NCBI GenBank assembly: GCA_002342025.1
Contig: DDPD01000019.1
Location: 13,994-33,977 of the forward strand
DNA length: 19,984 nt
Reading direction: 5' to 3'
Source of the DNA: Moraxellaceae bacterium UBA2477
GTDB lineage: Bacteria; Pseudomonadota; Gammaproteobacteria; Pseudomonadales; Moraxellaceae
In this document: piece after piece, positions 6,972-14,227 of the stretch
How positions within the stretch are numbered: the stretch's first letter is position 1
Layout of the letters: each line of letters opens with the position of its first letter
Position numbers and translations under genes: made by a program
Notes under the pieces: generated by a model
Seen by the model: the letters and a program-made list of their open reading frames with translations, nothing else
Databases searched by the model: none
Told to the model about the DNA's origin: nothing

Positions 6972-8312
6972 TTAGCTCAGGCCGAGCTTCTTTTCGAGGT
7001 GGTGGATGTCTACGCCACCCTTTTGAAACGCCGGATCCTGCAAAATGACATCGCGATGCAAGGTGATATTGCTTTTGATGCCGTCAATGACGATCTCATC
7101 GAGCGCGTTTTGCAGACGCCTCAGTGCGACGTCACGCGTTGGGCCGTGCGCAATGAGCTTGCCAATCAGCGAATCATAGTTAGGTGGAACGCTGTAGCCC
7201 GAGTACAGATGTGAATCCATACGGATGCCTGGGCCGCCGGGTGCGTGGTAGTAGTTCACTTTGCCTGGGCAGGGCATAAAGGTCTTCGGGTCTTCCGCAT
7301 TGATGCGGCTTTCCACGGCATGGCCTTGCAGCTTGATCTGGTCTTGCGTCACCGACAGACCAAGGCCAGCCGCCACACGCAGCTGCTCCTTGATAATGTC
7401 GATACCGGTGACCATCTCCGTGACCGGATGCTCAACCTGCACGCGCGTGTTCATTTCAATGAAATAAAAACGCTCGTTTTCATAAAGAAACTCGAATGTA
7501 CCCGCGCCGCGATACTTGATTTGTTCGCAAGCTCGAATGCAGGCGGCATAGACCTCTTCACGCAGCTTTTGCGGGATGTGCGGCGCTGGCGCTTCCTCAA
7601 CCACTTTTTGGTGACGGCGTTGCAGTGAGCAGTCACGGTCGTAAAGGTGAATCGCTTTGCCTTCGCCATCGCCAATGACTTGAATTTCAACGTGACGCGG
7701 GTGTTGCAGGAACTTCTCCATATACACCGTGTCATCGCCAAAGGCCGCACCTGCCTCGGCTTTAGTGACCATCAGCGAGTCGAGCACATCGGCTTCATGA
7801 TGCACAACGCGCATGCCGCGACCGCCACCTCCGGCAGCGGCTTTAATGATGACGGGCAGGCCAATGTAATTCGCCATTTCAATGGCGTTTTCCGCCGTTA
7901 CCGCGCCGTCTGAGCCGGGCACCGTGGGTACGCCAGCGGCTTTCATGGCAACGATCGCCGAGACCTTATTGCCCATCAGGCGAATGGACTCAGCGCGCGG
8001 GCCGATAAAGGCAAAGCCAGACTTCTCTACGGCTTCAGCGAAATCGGCGTTCTCGGCGAGAAAGCCGTAGCCAGGATGAATAGCCTGAGCGCCGGTGACT
8101 TCGGCGGCGGAAATAATGGCCGGGATATTCAAGTAAGACTGCTTGCTGGCTGCCGGACCGATGCACACGGTTTGATCGGCGAGACGTACATGCAGCAAGT
8201 CGCGGTCGGCTTTCGAATAAACCGCCACCGTTTTGATGCCGAGCTCTTTACAGGCACGCAAAATACGCAATGCAATCTCGCCACGGTTGGCGATGACCAC
8301 CTTGTCCAACAT
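6972..8312 (-). CDS. accC: Acetyl-CoA carboxylase, biotin carboxylase subunit
   Basis: AccC carboxylates the biotin on AccB using ATP and bicarbonate, the first half-reaction of acetyl-CoA carboxylase at the entry to fatty acid synthesis. The protein has 446 residues, as expected for AccC. Signatures in order: MLDKVVIANRGEIALRILRA at the N-terminus; IHPGYGFLAENADFA; the glycine-rich ATP-grasp loop AAAGGGGRGMR; the block SLQRRHQKVVEEAPAP; and the active-site segment EMNTRVQVEHPVTEMVTG. ATG 8312 is 15 nt after the accB stop, giving the standard accBC operon. It differs from pyruvate carboxylase or urea carboxylase in ending shortly after the biotin-carboxylase C-domain. Confidence 0.98.
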   Translation of the reverse strand: MLDKVVIANRGEIALRILRACKELGIKTVAVYSKADRDLLHVRLADQTVCIGPAASKQSYLNIPAIISAAEVTGAQAIHPGYGFLAENADFAEAVEKSGFAFIGPRAESIRLMGNKVSAIVAMKAAGVPTVPGSDGAVTAENAIEMANYIGLPVIIKAAAGGGGRGMRVVHHEADVLDSLMVTKAEAGAAFGDDTVYMEKFLQHPRHVEIQVIGDGEGKAIHLYDRDCSLQRRHQKVVEEAPAPHIPQKLREEVYAACIRACEQIKYRGAGTFEFLYENERFYFIEMNTRVQVEHPVTEMVTGIDIIKEQLRVAAGLGLSVTQDQIKLQGHAVESRINAEDPKTFMPCPGKVNYYHAPGGPGIRMDSHLYSGYSVPPNYDSLIGKLIAHGPTRDVALRRLQNALDEIVIDGIKSNITLHRDVILQDPAFQKGGVDIHHLEKKLGLS

Positions 8313-8327
8313 AGGGGTGATCTCCGC

Positions 8328-8810
8328 TTAGACGATAGTGAAGAGCGGCTGATCGAACTCGACCGGCTGGCCGTCCTCGACCAAGATGCTTTCAATGACG
8401 CCGGACTTGTCGGCCTGAATTTGATTCATCATCTTCATGGCCTCAATGATGCAAACCGTGTCGCCGGCTTTAACGGTGCTGCCGACATCTGCAAAGCGCG
8501 CTGAGCCTGGCGCAGGTGAGCGATAGAACGTGCCAACCATGGGTGAGCGTTGTACAAAGCCCATGGTGCTGGGCTCGCTGGCGGCCACGGCAGTGCCTTT
8601 GGTTGCGCTATCACTTTCGACGGGCGCTGGTGTGGCAGCAAAAGTCGCTGGCTGAGAAGCAGGTGCTGGATTAGGTAAACTGTAGTGCAGGGCTTGCTGT
8701 GGACGATTACGAGCAATGCGAACGGACTCTTCGCCCTCGGTAATTTCCAACTCATCAATGCCTGATTCTTCGACCAGTTCAATCAGCTTTTTGATCTTGC
8801 GAATATCCAT
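8328..8810 (-). CDS. accB: Acetyl-CoA carboxylase, biotin carboxyl carrier protein
   Basis: AccB carries the biotin cofactor between the carboxylase (AccC) and the carboxyltransferase. The 160-residue form starts MDIRKIKKLIELVEESGIDE, the usual BCCP N-terminus, followed by a Pro/Ala-rich flexible linker (about residues 40-85). The biotinyl domain contains VGTFYRSPAPG, the protruding-thumb region of AccB, and the biotinylation motif EAMKMMNQI with the modified lysine at about residue 126. The start at 8810 is supported by GGAG seven nt upstream; longer in-frame starts lack the conserved N-terminus. It lies 19 nt after aroQ and 15 nt before accC. Confidence 0.98.
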   Translation of the reverse strand: MDIRKIKKLIELVEESGIDELEITEGEESVRIARNRPQQALHYSLPNPAPASQPATFAATPAPVESDSATKGTAVAASEPSTMGFVQRSPMVGTFYRSPAPGSARFADVGSTVKAGDTVCIIEAMKMMNQIQADKSGVIESILVEDGQPVEFDQPLFTIV

Positions 8811-8829
8811 GTAAGGCTCCTCAATAAAA

Positions 8830-9276
8830 TTAATGTGCAGTCCGTAGCTCGCGCAGGGCATAGGTAAGGGCTAGCTCGTAGCCCAACGCACCTAGTCCGG
8901 TAATCACGCCGACAGCTTTGTCTGAAAGAAAAGAGTGCTGTCTAAACGACTCACGCGCGTGGACGTTCGACAGATGCACTTCAATAAACGGAATTTTTAC
9001 CCCGAGCAGAGCGTCGCGCAGTGCGACAGACGTGTGAGTAAACGCTGCGGGGTTAATCAGAATGAATCGTGTGCCATCGAGACTCGCCTGATGAATGCGA
9101 TCAACCAGCGCACCCTCATGGTTGCTTTGAAAGCAGGCCAAGCTGATGCCGGCAGATTCGGCCTGCGTTTGCAGGCGTTTATTGATCGCGTCTAGCGTGT
9201 CACTGCCGTAAAGGCCGGGCTCGCGCTGACCGAGTAAATTCAAGTTCGGACCATTGACGACCAAAATTGCAGGCAT
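8830..9276 (-). CDS. aroQ: Type II 3-dehydroquinate dehydratase
   Basis: AroQ converts 3-dehydroquinate to 3-dehydroshikimate, step three of the shikimate pathway to aromatic amino acids. The 148-residue protein matches the small, dodecameric type II enzymes. It has VVNGPNLNLLGQREPGLYG (6-24) with catalytic R18 and Y23, QSNHEGALVDRIH, and INPAAFTHTSVALRDAL. EVHLSNVHARESFRQHS follows, with catalytic H101 and substrate-binding residues. The start at 9276 fits the conserved N-terminus MPAILVVNGPN; an in-frame start at 9318 would add 14 residues unlike the family. It is the first gene of the minus-strand chain, so the promoter for aroQ-accBC should lie in 9277-9460. Confidence 0.97.
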   Translation of the reverse strand: MPAILVVNGPNLNLLGQREPGLYGSDTLDAINKRLQTQAESAGISLACFQSNHEGALVDRIHQASLDGTRFILINPAAFTHTSVALRDALLGVKIPFIEVHLSNVHARESFRQHSFLSDKAVGVITGLGALGYELALTYALRELRTAH

Positions 9277-9655
9277 ATCGAAATTCCAAGGCTTAAATAA
9301 TGGCCAAACAATCGGCAATGATTGGCGCTAATTTCGGCGAAACAGCGACTAAACACTGAAAAATGCCGATTCATTCTTGGTCGCCACCTTACCGAATGCG
9401 CGTGTTGCTCGCAATGACTGCAGCATGACGATTCCATGAAGTTACGACTAAATTCGTGGATATCCACCCTTCGTCGGAAGTCTCCTGCCAGCCATCGTTT
9501 CGCTTACCCTTTCAATACGTGACCGAGTGGACACGCCCCTGCTTAGAGGCCTACTCTCCGGGGAATATAAATAGAGGTAAGCGCACACCGTGGCCAAAAC
9601 GCCCATGGCTGTTGCAAAGTTCACTCGTGTTCAGACACCAATCGAGGGCCGTTGC
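9277..9655. other. Divergent intergenic region between aroQ and coxB
   Basis: This 379-bp stretch holds no convincing gene and must contain the promoters for both the aroQ chain and the cox cluster. Visible items are a perfect 12-bp palindrome GTGGATATCCAC (9456-9467) and a TTAGAG-N17-TATAAA promoter-like pair (9543-9571). An AGAGG element at 9573-9577 could serve as a ribosome site for an alternative GTG start of coxB at 9590. No clear minus-strand promoter was recognised. Confidence 0.6.
9543..9571 (+). promoter_or_regulatory. Candidate coxB promoter
   Basis: TTAGAG (9543-9548) and TATAAA (9566-9571) are separated by 17 bp. The -10 is good and the -35 only half matches consensus. Transcription would start near 9578, giving a leader of about 75 nt to the preferred coxB ATG at 9656. 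That would exclude normal initiation at the GTG at 9590, which would have almost no leader. Sequence pattern only. Confidence 0.3.
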
Positions 9656-10840
9656 ATGCGGAGTTCTGTCATTGTTCGTCTGCTTTTAGCTGTTCCGTTG
9701 TTATTCATGTCGCCGCTGCTTCTTGCTTCTAGCTCTTGGGATATGACGCCGGGCGTCACCGACATCAGTTCGCAAGTCTTCCATTTGCATCGCACCATTC
9801 TCTACGTCTGTATTGCCATTGGCCTGGGCGTTTTCGGCATGATGTTTTGGTCCATCCTGCATCACCGAAAATCCAAGGGCGCAGTGGCCGCGCACTTTCA
9901 TGAAAGCACGATGGTGGAAATTATTTGGACCGTCATTCCGTTCATTATTTTGATTGGCATGGCCATTCCTGCCACGCGTGTGCTGGTGGCGATGAATGAC
10001 ACCAGTGATTCGAGCATGACGGTTCGTGTCACCGGTTCGCAGTGGAAATGGAACTACGAATACCTCACCTACGATGATGACAAGAGCGTTGGGGTCTCCT
10101 TCTACTCCGTGCTTTCAACGCCGCGTGAGCAATACGAGCGTCAGGGCAAGGGCTTTGGTGCAAGCAATTTACCGGACTTTAAGGCGCACCCGAACTATTT
10201 GCTGGAAGTGGATAAGCCGCTGGTGATTCCAAGCGGCCAGAAAATCCGTTTCCTGATTACGGCAGACGATGTCATTCATGCATGGTGGGTGCCTGACTTT
10301 GCGCTAAAGCGTGATGCGGTACCGGGCTTTGTGAATGAAATTTGGGTGGATGTGCCGGTGGGTAAAGAGGGGATTTATCGCGGCCGTTGCGCTGAGCTCT
10401 GCGGCAAAGATCACGCCTTTATGCCCATTGTGGTTGAAGTAAAGACAAAAGCGGACTTCAAGCAGTGGTTGGCAGGTGCCAAGGTCCAGGCCGAGGCGGA
10501 TGCAAAGGCTGCAGCCGCTTCTGTTGACTATAAGTACCCGTCCTTAGATGTAGCCATGAAGGAGGGTGAGGCTGTGTATGTGGCTCGATGTGCCGCCTGT
10601 CACCAAGTCAGTGGCGCGGGATTGCCGCCCATGTTCCCTGCACTTAAGGGCAGCAAAATCGCGGTGGAAAAAGTGCACTTGCAGGATCACATCGACATCA
10701 TTCTGAATGGCAAAAATGCCATGCCAGGCTGGAAATCTATCTTAACGCCGCGCGAAATGGCTGCGGTCACGACTTATGAACGTAATGCCTGGGGTAATGC
10801 CACAGGTGATCTGGTACAGCCTTCGGAGTTTGCTAAATGA
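9656..10840 (+). CDS. coxB: Cytochrome c oxidase subunit II with fused C-terminal cytochrome c domain (caa3 type)
   Basis: Subunit II accepts electrons from cytochrome c through the binuclear CuA centre. From ATG 9656 the product is 394 residues. It has a signal peptide-like N-terminus (about 1-26, RSSVIVRLLLAVPLLFMSP), two membrane helices (about 47-67 and 88-110) and a periplasmic cupredoxin domain. The CuA ligands are H208, C245, E247, C249, H253 and M256 (RCAELCGKDHAFM). An Ala/Lys-rich linker (270-290) leads to a cytochrome c domain with CAACH heme attachment (312-316) and likely axial M356. That extra domain makes it caa3-like, as in Pseudomonas. The start at 9656 is preferred because GAGGG lies 8 nt upstream and the signal peptide begins there; GTG 9590 would add 22 residues. 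Its stop overlaps the coxA start (ATGA). Confidence 0.96.
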   Translation: MRSSVIVRLLLAVPLLFMSPLLLASSSWDMTPGVTDISSQVFHLHRTILYVCIAIGLGVFGMMFWSILHHRKSKGAVAAHFHESTMVEIIWTVIPFIILIGMAIPATRVLVAMNDTSDSSMTVRVTGSQWKWNYEYLTYDDDKSVGVSFYSVLSTPREQYERQGKGFGASNLPDFKAHPNYLLEVDKPLVIPSGQKIRFLITADDVIHAWWVPDFALKRDAVPGFVNEIWVDVPVGKEGIYRGRCAELCGKDHAFMPIVVEVKTKADFKQWLAGAKVQAEADAKAAAASVDYKYPSLDVAMKEGEAVYVARCAACHQVSGAGLPPMFPALKGSKIAVEKVHLQDHIDIILNGKNAMPGWKSILTPREMAAVTTYERNAWGNATGDLVQPSEFAK

Positions 10841-12453
10841 GCGCAGAAGCTATGTCACACAGCACGGCCGCAGAAGGCCATGATGATCATGGGCATCACG
10901 CGCCATTGAAACCCTTTTTGCTGCGCATGTTTACCACCACCAACCATAAAGACATCGGCACGATGTATTTGGTCTTTGCACTGCTGATGCTGCTTTGCGG
11001 TGGCTTAGCGGCGATGGTAATTCGCGCGGAGTTGATGTATCCCGGCATGCAGCTGGTGCAGCCCGACTTCTTTAACCAGATGACGACCGTGCACGGCTTG
11101 CTGATGGTCTTTGGCGCCATCATGCCGGCCTTTACCGGCTTCGCAAACTGGATGGTGCCCATGATGATCGGTGCGCCGGATATGGCGCTGCCACGTCTGA
11201 ATAACTTCTCGTTCTGGTTGCTGCCATTTGCCTTCGCCATCCTGATTGGATCGGTAGTGATGTCGGTCTTGGGTATGGGGTCAGCGCCGAACTTCGGCTG
11301 GACCTTCTATGCGCCGCTGTCCACGACCTATGGTCCGGCCAGCACAGACTTCTTCATCTTCTCAGTTCACTTAATGGGCATTTCGTCCATTCTGGGTGCG
11401 ATTAACGTCGTCGTTACTATCTTCAACTTGCGTGCTCCCGGCATGACCTTGATGAAGATGCCTCTGTTTGTTTGGACCTGGTTGATTACCGCCTTCCTGC
11501 TTATTGCCGTGATGCCGGTGCTGGCGGGCGTGGTCACCATGATGCTCACCGATCGTCATTTCGGTACCAGCTTCTTCGATGCCGCTGGTGGCGGTGACCC
11601 TGTGATGTTCCAGCATATTTTCTGGTTCTTCGGGCACCCCGAGGTCTACATCATGATCCTGCCTTCTTTCGGGATCGTCTCGGCTATTATTCCGGTCTTC
11701 GCACGCAAGCAGCTTTTTGGTTACCCCTCCATGGTGTACGCCACGGCCTCCATCGCGTTGCTGTCATTCGTGGTTTGGGCTCACCACATGTTCACCACCG
11801 GGCTACCCTTGGCGGGCTCGCTGTTCTACATGTACATGACCATGCTGATATCAGTGCCAACGGGCGTGAAGGTGTTCAACTGGGTTGCCACCATGTGGCG
11901 CGGCTCCATGACCTTTGAAGTGCCGATGCTGTTTGCGCTGGCCTTCGTGGTGTTGTTCACCATTGGCGGCTTCTCGGGCCTGATGCTGGCCATCACGCCA
12001 GCAGATTATCAGTACCAAGATACTTACTTTGTGGTGGCGCATTTCCACTATGTGTTAGTCACTGGTTCGCTGTTCGCTATTTTCGCCGGCGCCTACTACT
12101 GGCTGCCGAAGTGGTCCGGCCACATGTTCAACACCAAGCTGGCTCAACTGCACTTCTGGAGCTCGTTGCTGTCGGTGAACCTGCTCTTCTTCCCCATGCA
12201 CTTCGTCGGTCTTGCTGGCATGCCGCGTCGTTACGCTGACTACTCCATGCAGTTCGCTGACTTGAACTTCTGGATCTCGATTGGTGGCTTCTGGTTCGGT
12301 GCCAGCCAGCTGTTTTTCTTGGCGGTGTTGTTCACCATCAAGCGTCAGCCAAAAGCGAGTGCTAACCCGTGGGAAGCGCAGGAAGGTCTTGAATGGACAT
12401 TGCCAAGTCCGGCGCCCTATCACACCTTTACTCAGCCGCCAGAGATTAAGTAA
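10837..12453 (+). CDS. coxA: Cytochrome c oxidase subunit I (aa3, type A1)
   Basis: This is the catalytic subunit, where O2 is reduced at the heme a3-CuB site and protons are pumped. The 538-residue, 12-helix protein retains every key residue I could check. Heme a ligands are H86 and H404 and the heme a3 ligand is H402 (VVAHFHYVLV). CuB ligands are H267 and H316/H317. Y271 is the cross-linked tyrosine of HPEVY. D-channel entry is D115 in GAPDMALPR with N122/N123, and E269 in HPEVY marks the A1 subtype. The N-terminus is histidine-rich (HDDHGHH, 15-21), a feature also seen in pseudomonad homologues. The start overlaps the coxB stop by 4 nt with GGAG upstream; a second ATG five codons later is possible. 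Confidence 0.98.
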   Translation: MSAEAMSHSTAAEGHDDHGHHAPLKPFLLRMFTTTNHKDIGTMYLVFALLMLLCGGLAAMVIRAELMYPGMQLVQPDFFNQMTTVHGLLMVFGAIMPAFTGFANWMVPMMIGAPDMALPRLNNFSFWLLPFAFAILIGSVVMSVLGMGSAPNFGWTFYAPLSTTYGPASTDFFIFSVHLMGISSILGAINVVVTIFNLRAPGMTLMKMPLFVWTWLITAFLLIAVMPVLAGVVTMMLTDRHFGTSFFDAAGGGDPVMFQHIFWFFGHPEVYIMILPSFGIVSAIIPVFARKQLFGYPSMVYATASIALLSFVVWAHHMFTTGLPLAGSLFYMYMTMLISVPTGVKVFNWVATMWRGSMTFEVPMLFALAFVVLFTIGGFSGLMLAITPADYQYQDTYFVVAHFHYVLVTGSLFAIFAGAYYWLPKWSGHMFNTKLAQLHFWSSLLSVNLLFFPMHFVGLAGMPRRYADYSMQFADLNFWISIGGFWFGASQLFFLAVLFTIKRQPKASANPWEAQEGLEWTLPSPAPYHTFTQPPEIK

Positions 12454-12456
12454 TTC

Positions 12457-13005
12457 ATGGATCGCAAACCTAGCCCATCAGCCCAAAGCCGCCAGTTGCG
12501 CTGGCTGGCTATTGGTGTGGTCGGCATGTTTGCGTTCGCTGTGTTCGCTATGCCGCCCATTTACCGCGTGTTCTGCGAGCTGACGGGTTTGAATGGGAAG
12601 CCGTCACTCGCGAATGCACAGGCAAAGCCGGAAGCAGACTTAGATCGCACGGTGACACTAGAGTTTGTGACCTCCGTGGATGCCGGGCTGCCCTGGACCT
12701 TTCGCGGCAATCTCACCTCGGTAGATGTGCATCCAGGTCAAATTCATCGCGTCAGTTTTCAAGTTGAAAACTTGTCTGATAAAGCGGTAATAGGTAGAGC
12801 GGTCCCATCCATTTCACCGGCGGCAAGCACGGCGTTTGTGAAGAAAACACAGTGCTTTTGTTTTGAGCAACAAACCTTGGCGGCAGGGCAAGTGGTTGAA
12901 ATGCCGGTGGTTCTCTATATCGACCCTGCGCTGCCGAAAAACATTAAAACCATCACGCTTGCCTATCGCTTTTATCGCCAGCCCGATATTGAGCAAAAAA
13001 TCTAA
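12457..13005 (+). CDS. ctaG: Cytochrome c oxidase assembly protein CtaG (Cox11), CuB copper donor
   Basis: CtaG/Cox11 delivers copper to the CuB site of subunit I. The 182-residue protein has a short cytoplasmic N-terminus and one membrane helix (about 15-36). A periplasmic immunoglobulin-like domain carries the copper motif KTQCFCFEQQ with C133 and C135; a further cysteine C40 follows the helix (YRVFCELTGLNG). Conserved VTSVDAGLPWTFRGN and LAYRFY near the C-terminus also fit Cox11. It begins 3 nt after the coxA stop, so translation is probably coupled, with only a weak purine-rich ribosome site. Confidence 0.97.
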   Translation: MDRKPSPSAQSRQLRWLAIGVVGMFAFAVFAMPPIYRVFCELTGLNGKPSLANAQAKPEADLDRTVTLEFVTSVDAGLPWTFRGNLTSVDVHPGQIHRVSFQVENLSDKAVIGRAVPSISPAASTAFVKKTQCFCFEQQTLAAGQVVEMPVVLYIDPALPKNIKTITLAYRFYRQPDIEQKI

Positions 13006-13036
13006 CGACTGAGTTCGTTGCTAGAAGGAGTGTTGC

Positions 13037-13954
13037 ATGTCATCGCCACAAGAAACACTGAAGCAGACGGATAAGCCCACCACGTATTACGTACCAGAAA
13101 GCAGCCCGTGGCCCATCATGGGTTCTCTTGTGCTTTTTATACTGGTCATTGGTGCGGGTAACACCATCCAAAACCATAGCTTATCGGGTATTGCCGCCAA
13201 TGATGGGCACTACAATTTTTTGCTGCCCTTGGGTTTAGTCGGTCTATTCGTGCTGATGTACCTGTGGTTCCGCGACACGGTTCGCGAAAGTTTAGGTAAT
13301 CGCAACTCGGCACAGATGGATGTGTCTTACCGCCAAGGTATGACCTGGTTTATTTTTTCAGAGGTGATGTTTTTCGCCGCCTTCTTTGGTGCTCTTTTCT
13401 ATGCTCGCGTGCTGAGCGTGCCGTGGCTGGGCGGCGAGGGAAAAGGCAGCATGACGCATGAGCTGCTATGGCCGCAGTTTCAGGCGCTCTGGCCTTTGGT
13501 CAAGATGCCCAGCGGCGAGACTACTCAAGCCATGGGCCCTTGGGGGCTGCCGTTTCTGAATACGGTGCTATTGCTGACATCCTCAGTGACTCTGACGATT
13601 GCTCATCATGCGCTGCTCGTGGGTGAGCGTCGTCGCCAACTGATCTTCTTATCCATCACCGCAGCGTTGGGCGTACTTTTCTTGGGCTGCCAGGTCCTCG
13701 AATATCAACATGCCTATGCAGAAATGGGATTAACGCTGCAGTCCGGTATGTATGGCTCTACCTTTTATATGCTGACAGGCTTTCACGGCCTGCACGTGAC
13801 CATCGGTACCATCATGTTGATCGTGATGGCGGTGCGTACGGTGAAAGGGCATTTAACGCCAAACAACCACTTCGCTTTCGAGGCGGCTGCTTGGTATTGG
13901 CATTTTGTGGATGTGGTCTGGCTGTTCTTGTTCGTCGTGGTTTATTGGTTGTAA
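13037..13954 (+). CDS. coxC: Cytochrome c oxidase subunit III
   Basis: Subunit III is a seven-helix integral membrane protein that stabilises subunit I and its proton-uptake path. The 305-residue product begins with a soluble segment MSSPQETLKQ...YYVPESSPWPI. The hydrophobic helices include FFGALFYARVLSVPW preceded by SEVMFFAAF, the FHGLHVTIGTIML block, and the typical C-terminal FEAAAWYWHFVDVVWLFLF. A strong ribosome site (AGAAGGAG) precedes ATG 13037, 31 nt after ctaG. The stop lies 7 nt from the end of the convergent DUF2909 gene; no terminator hairpin was seen between them. Confidence 0.97.
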   Translation: MSSPQETLKQTDKPTTYYVPESSPWPIMGSLVLFILVIGAGNTIQNHSLSGIAANDGHYNFLLPLGLVGLFVLMYLWFRDTVRESLGNRNSAQMDVSYRQGMTWFIFSEVMFFAAFFGALFYARVLSVPWLGGEGKGSMTHELLWPQFQALWPLVKMPSGETTQAMGPWGLPFLNTVLLLTSSVTLTIAHHALLVGERRRQLIFLSITAALGVLFLGCQVLEYQHAYAEMGLTLQSGMYGSTFYMLTGFHGLHVTIGTIMLIVMAVRTVKGHLTPNNHFAFEAAAWYWHFVDVVWLFLFVVVYWL

Positions 13955-13961
13955 GTCTGCG

Positions 13962-14168
13962 TCACAGTCCGTGTGGATCGATTACACCAAAAGCGCCCAG
14001 CACAAACAGCGAAGCGACAATGACAATCGACCACACAACCCGCATTTTTAGCGCCTGTAACATGCGCTGAGGGTCGCCCTCAGCGCCGCGTGACAAAGCT
14101 TTCAGCGCCGAAGCAAGCTGCCAAACAACTAGGCCTAACGCGAGCAGAATGACAATTTTAATGGCCAA
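13962..14168 (-). CDS. DUF2909-like twin transmembrane protein, antisense within the cox cluster
   Basis: A 68-residue protein, MAIKIVILLALGLVVWQLAS..., with two hydrophobic helices (about 3-21 and 44-62) joined by a charged loop containing RGAEGDPQRMLQALKMRV. The conserved LKMR(V) segment and size match the DUF2909/twin-TM proteins found antisense between coxC and SURF1 in pseudomonads; the role is unknown, presumably related to oxidase assembly by location. The start is a TTG at 14168 supported by GGAG about 7 nt upstream. No in-frame ATG was found nearby. Its presence means that SURF1 and the heme A genes downstream are unlikely to depend only on the coxB promoter. Confidence 0.82.
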   Translation of the reverse strand: MAIKIVILLALGLVVWQLASALKALSRGAEGDPQRMLQALKMRVVWSIVIVASLFVLGAFGVIDPHGL

Positions 14169-14227
14169 AATGTGACTCCAGACATGACAAAGTGGAAGCC
14201 CAGTATAAGTGGTCTGAGCGAGCTGTC

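Noticed and set aside
14184..14209. Promoter for the SURF1 fusion gene (ATGACA ... TATAAG)
   Set aside because: The -10 is plausible but the spacing from ATGACA is only 14 bp and no better -35 is present, so it is not listed as a feature.
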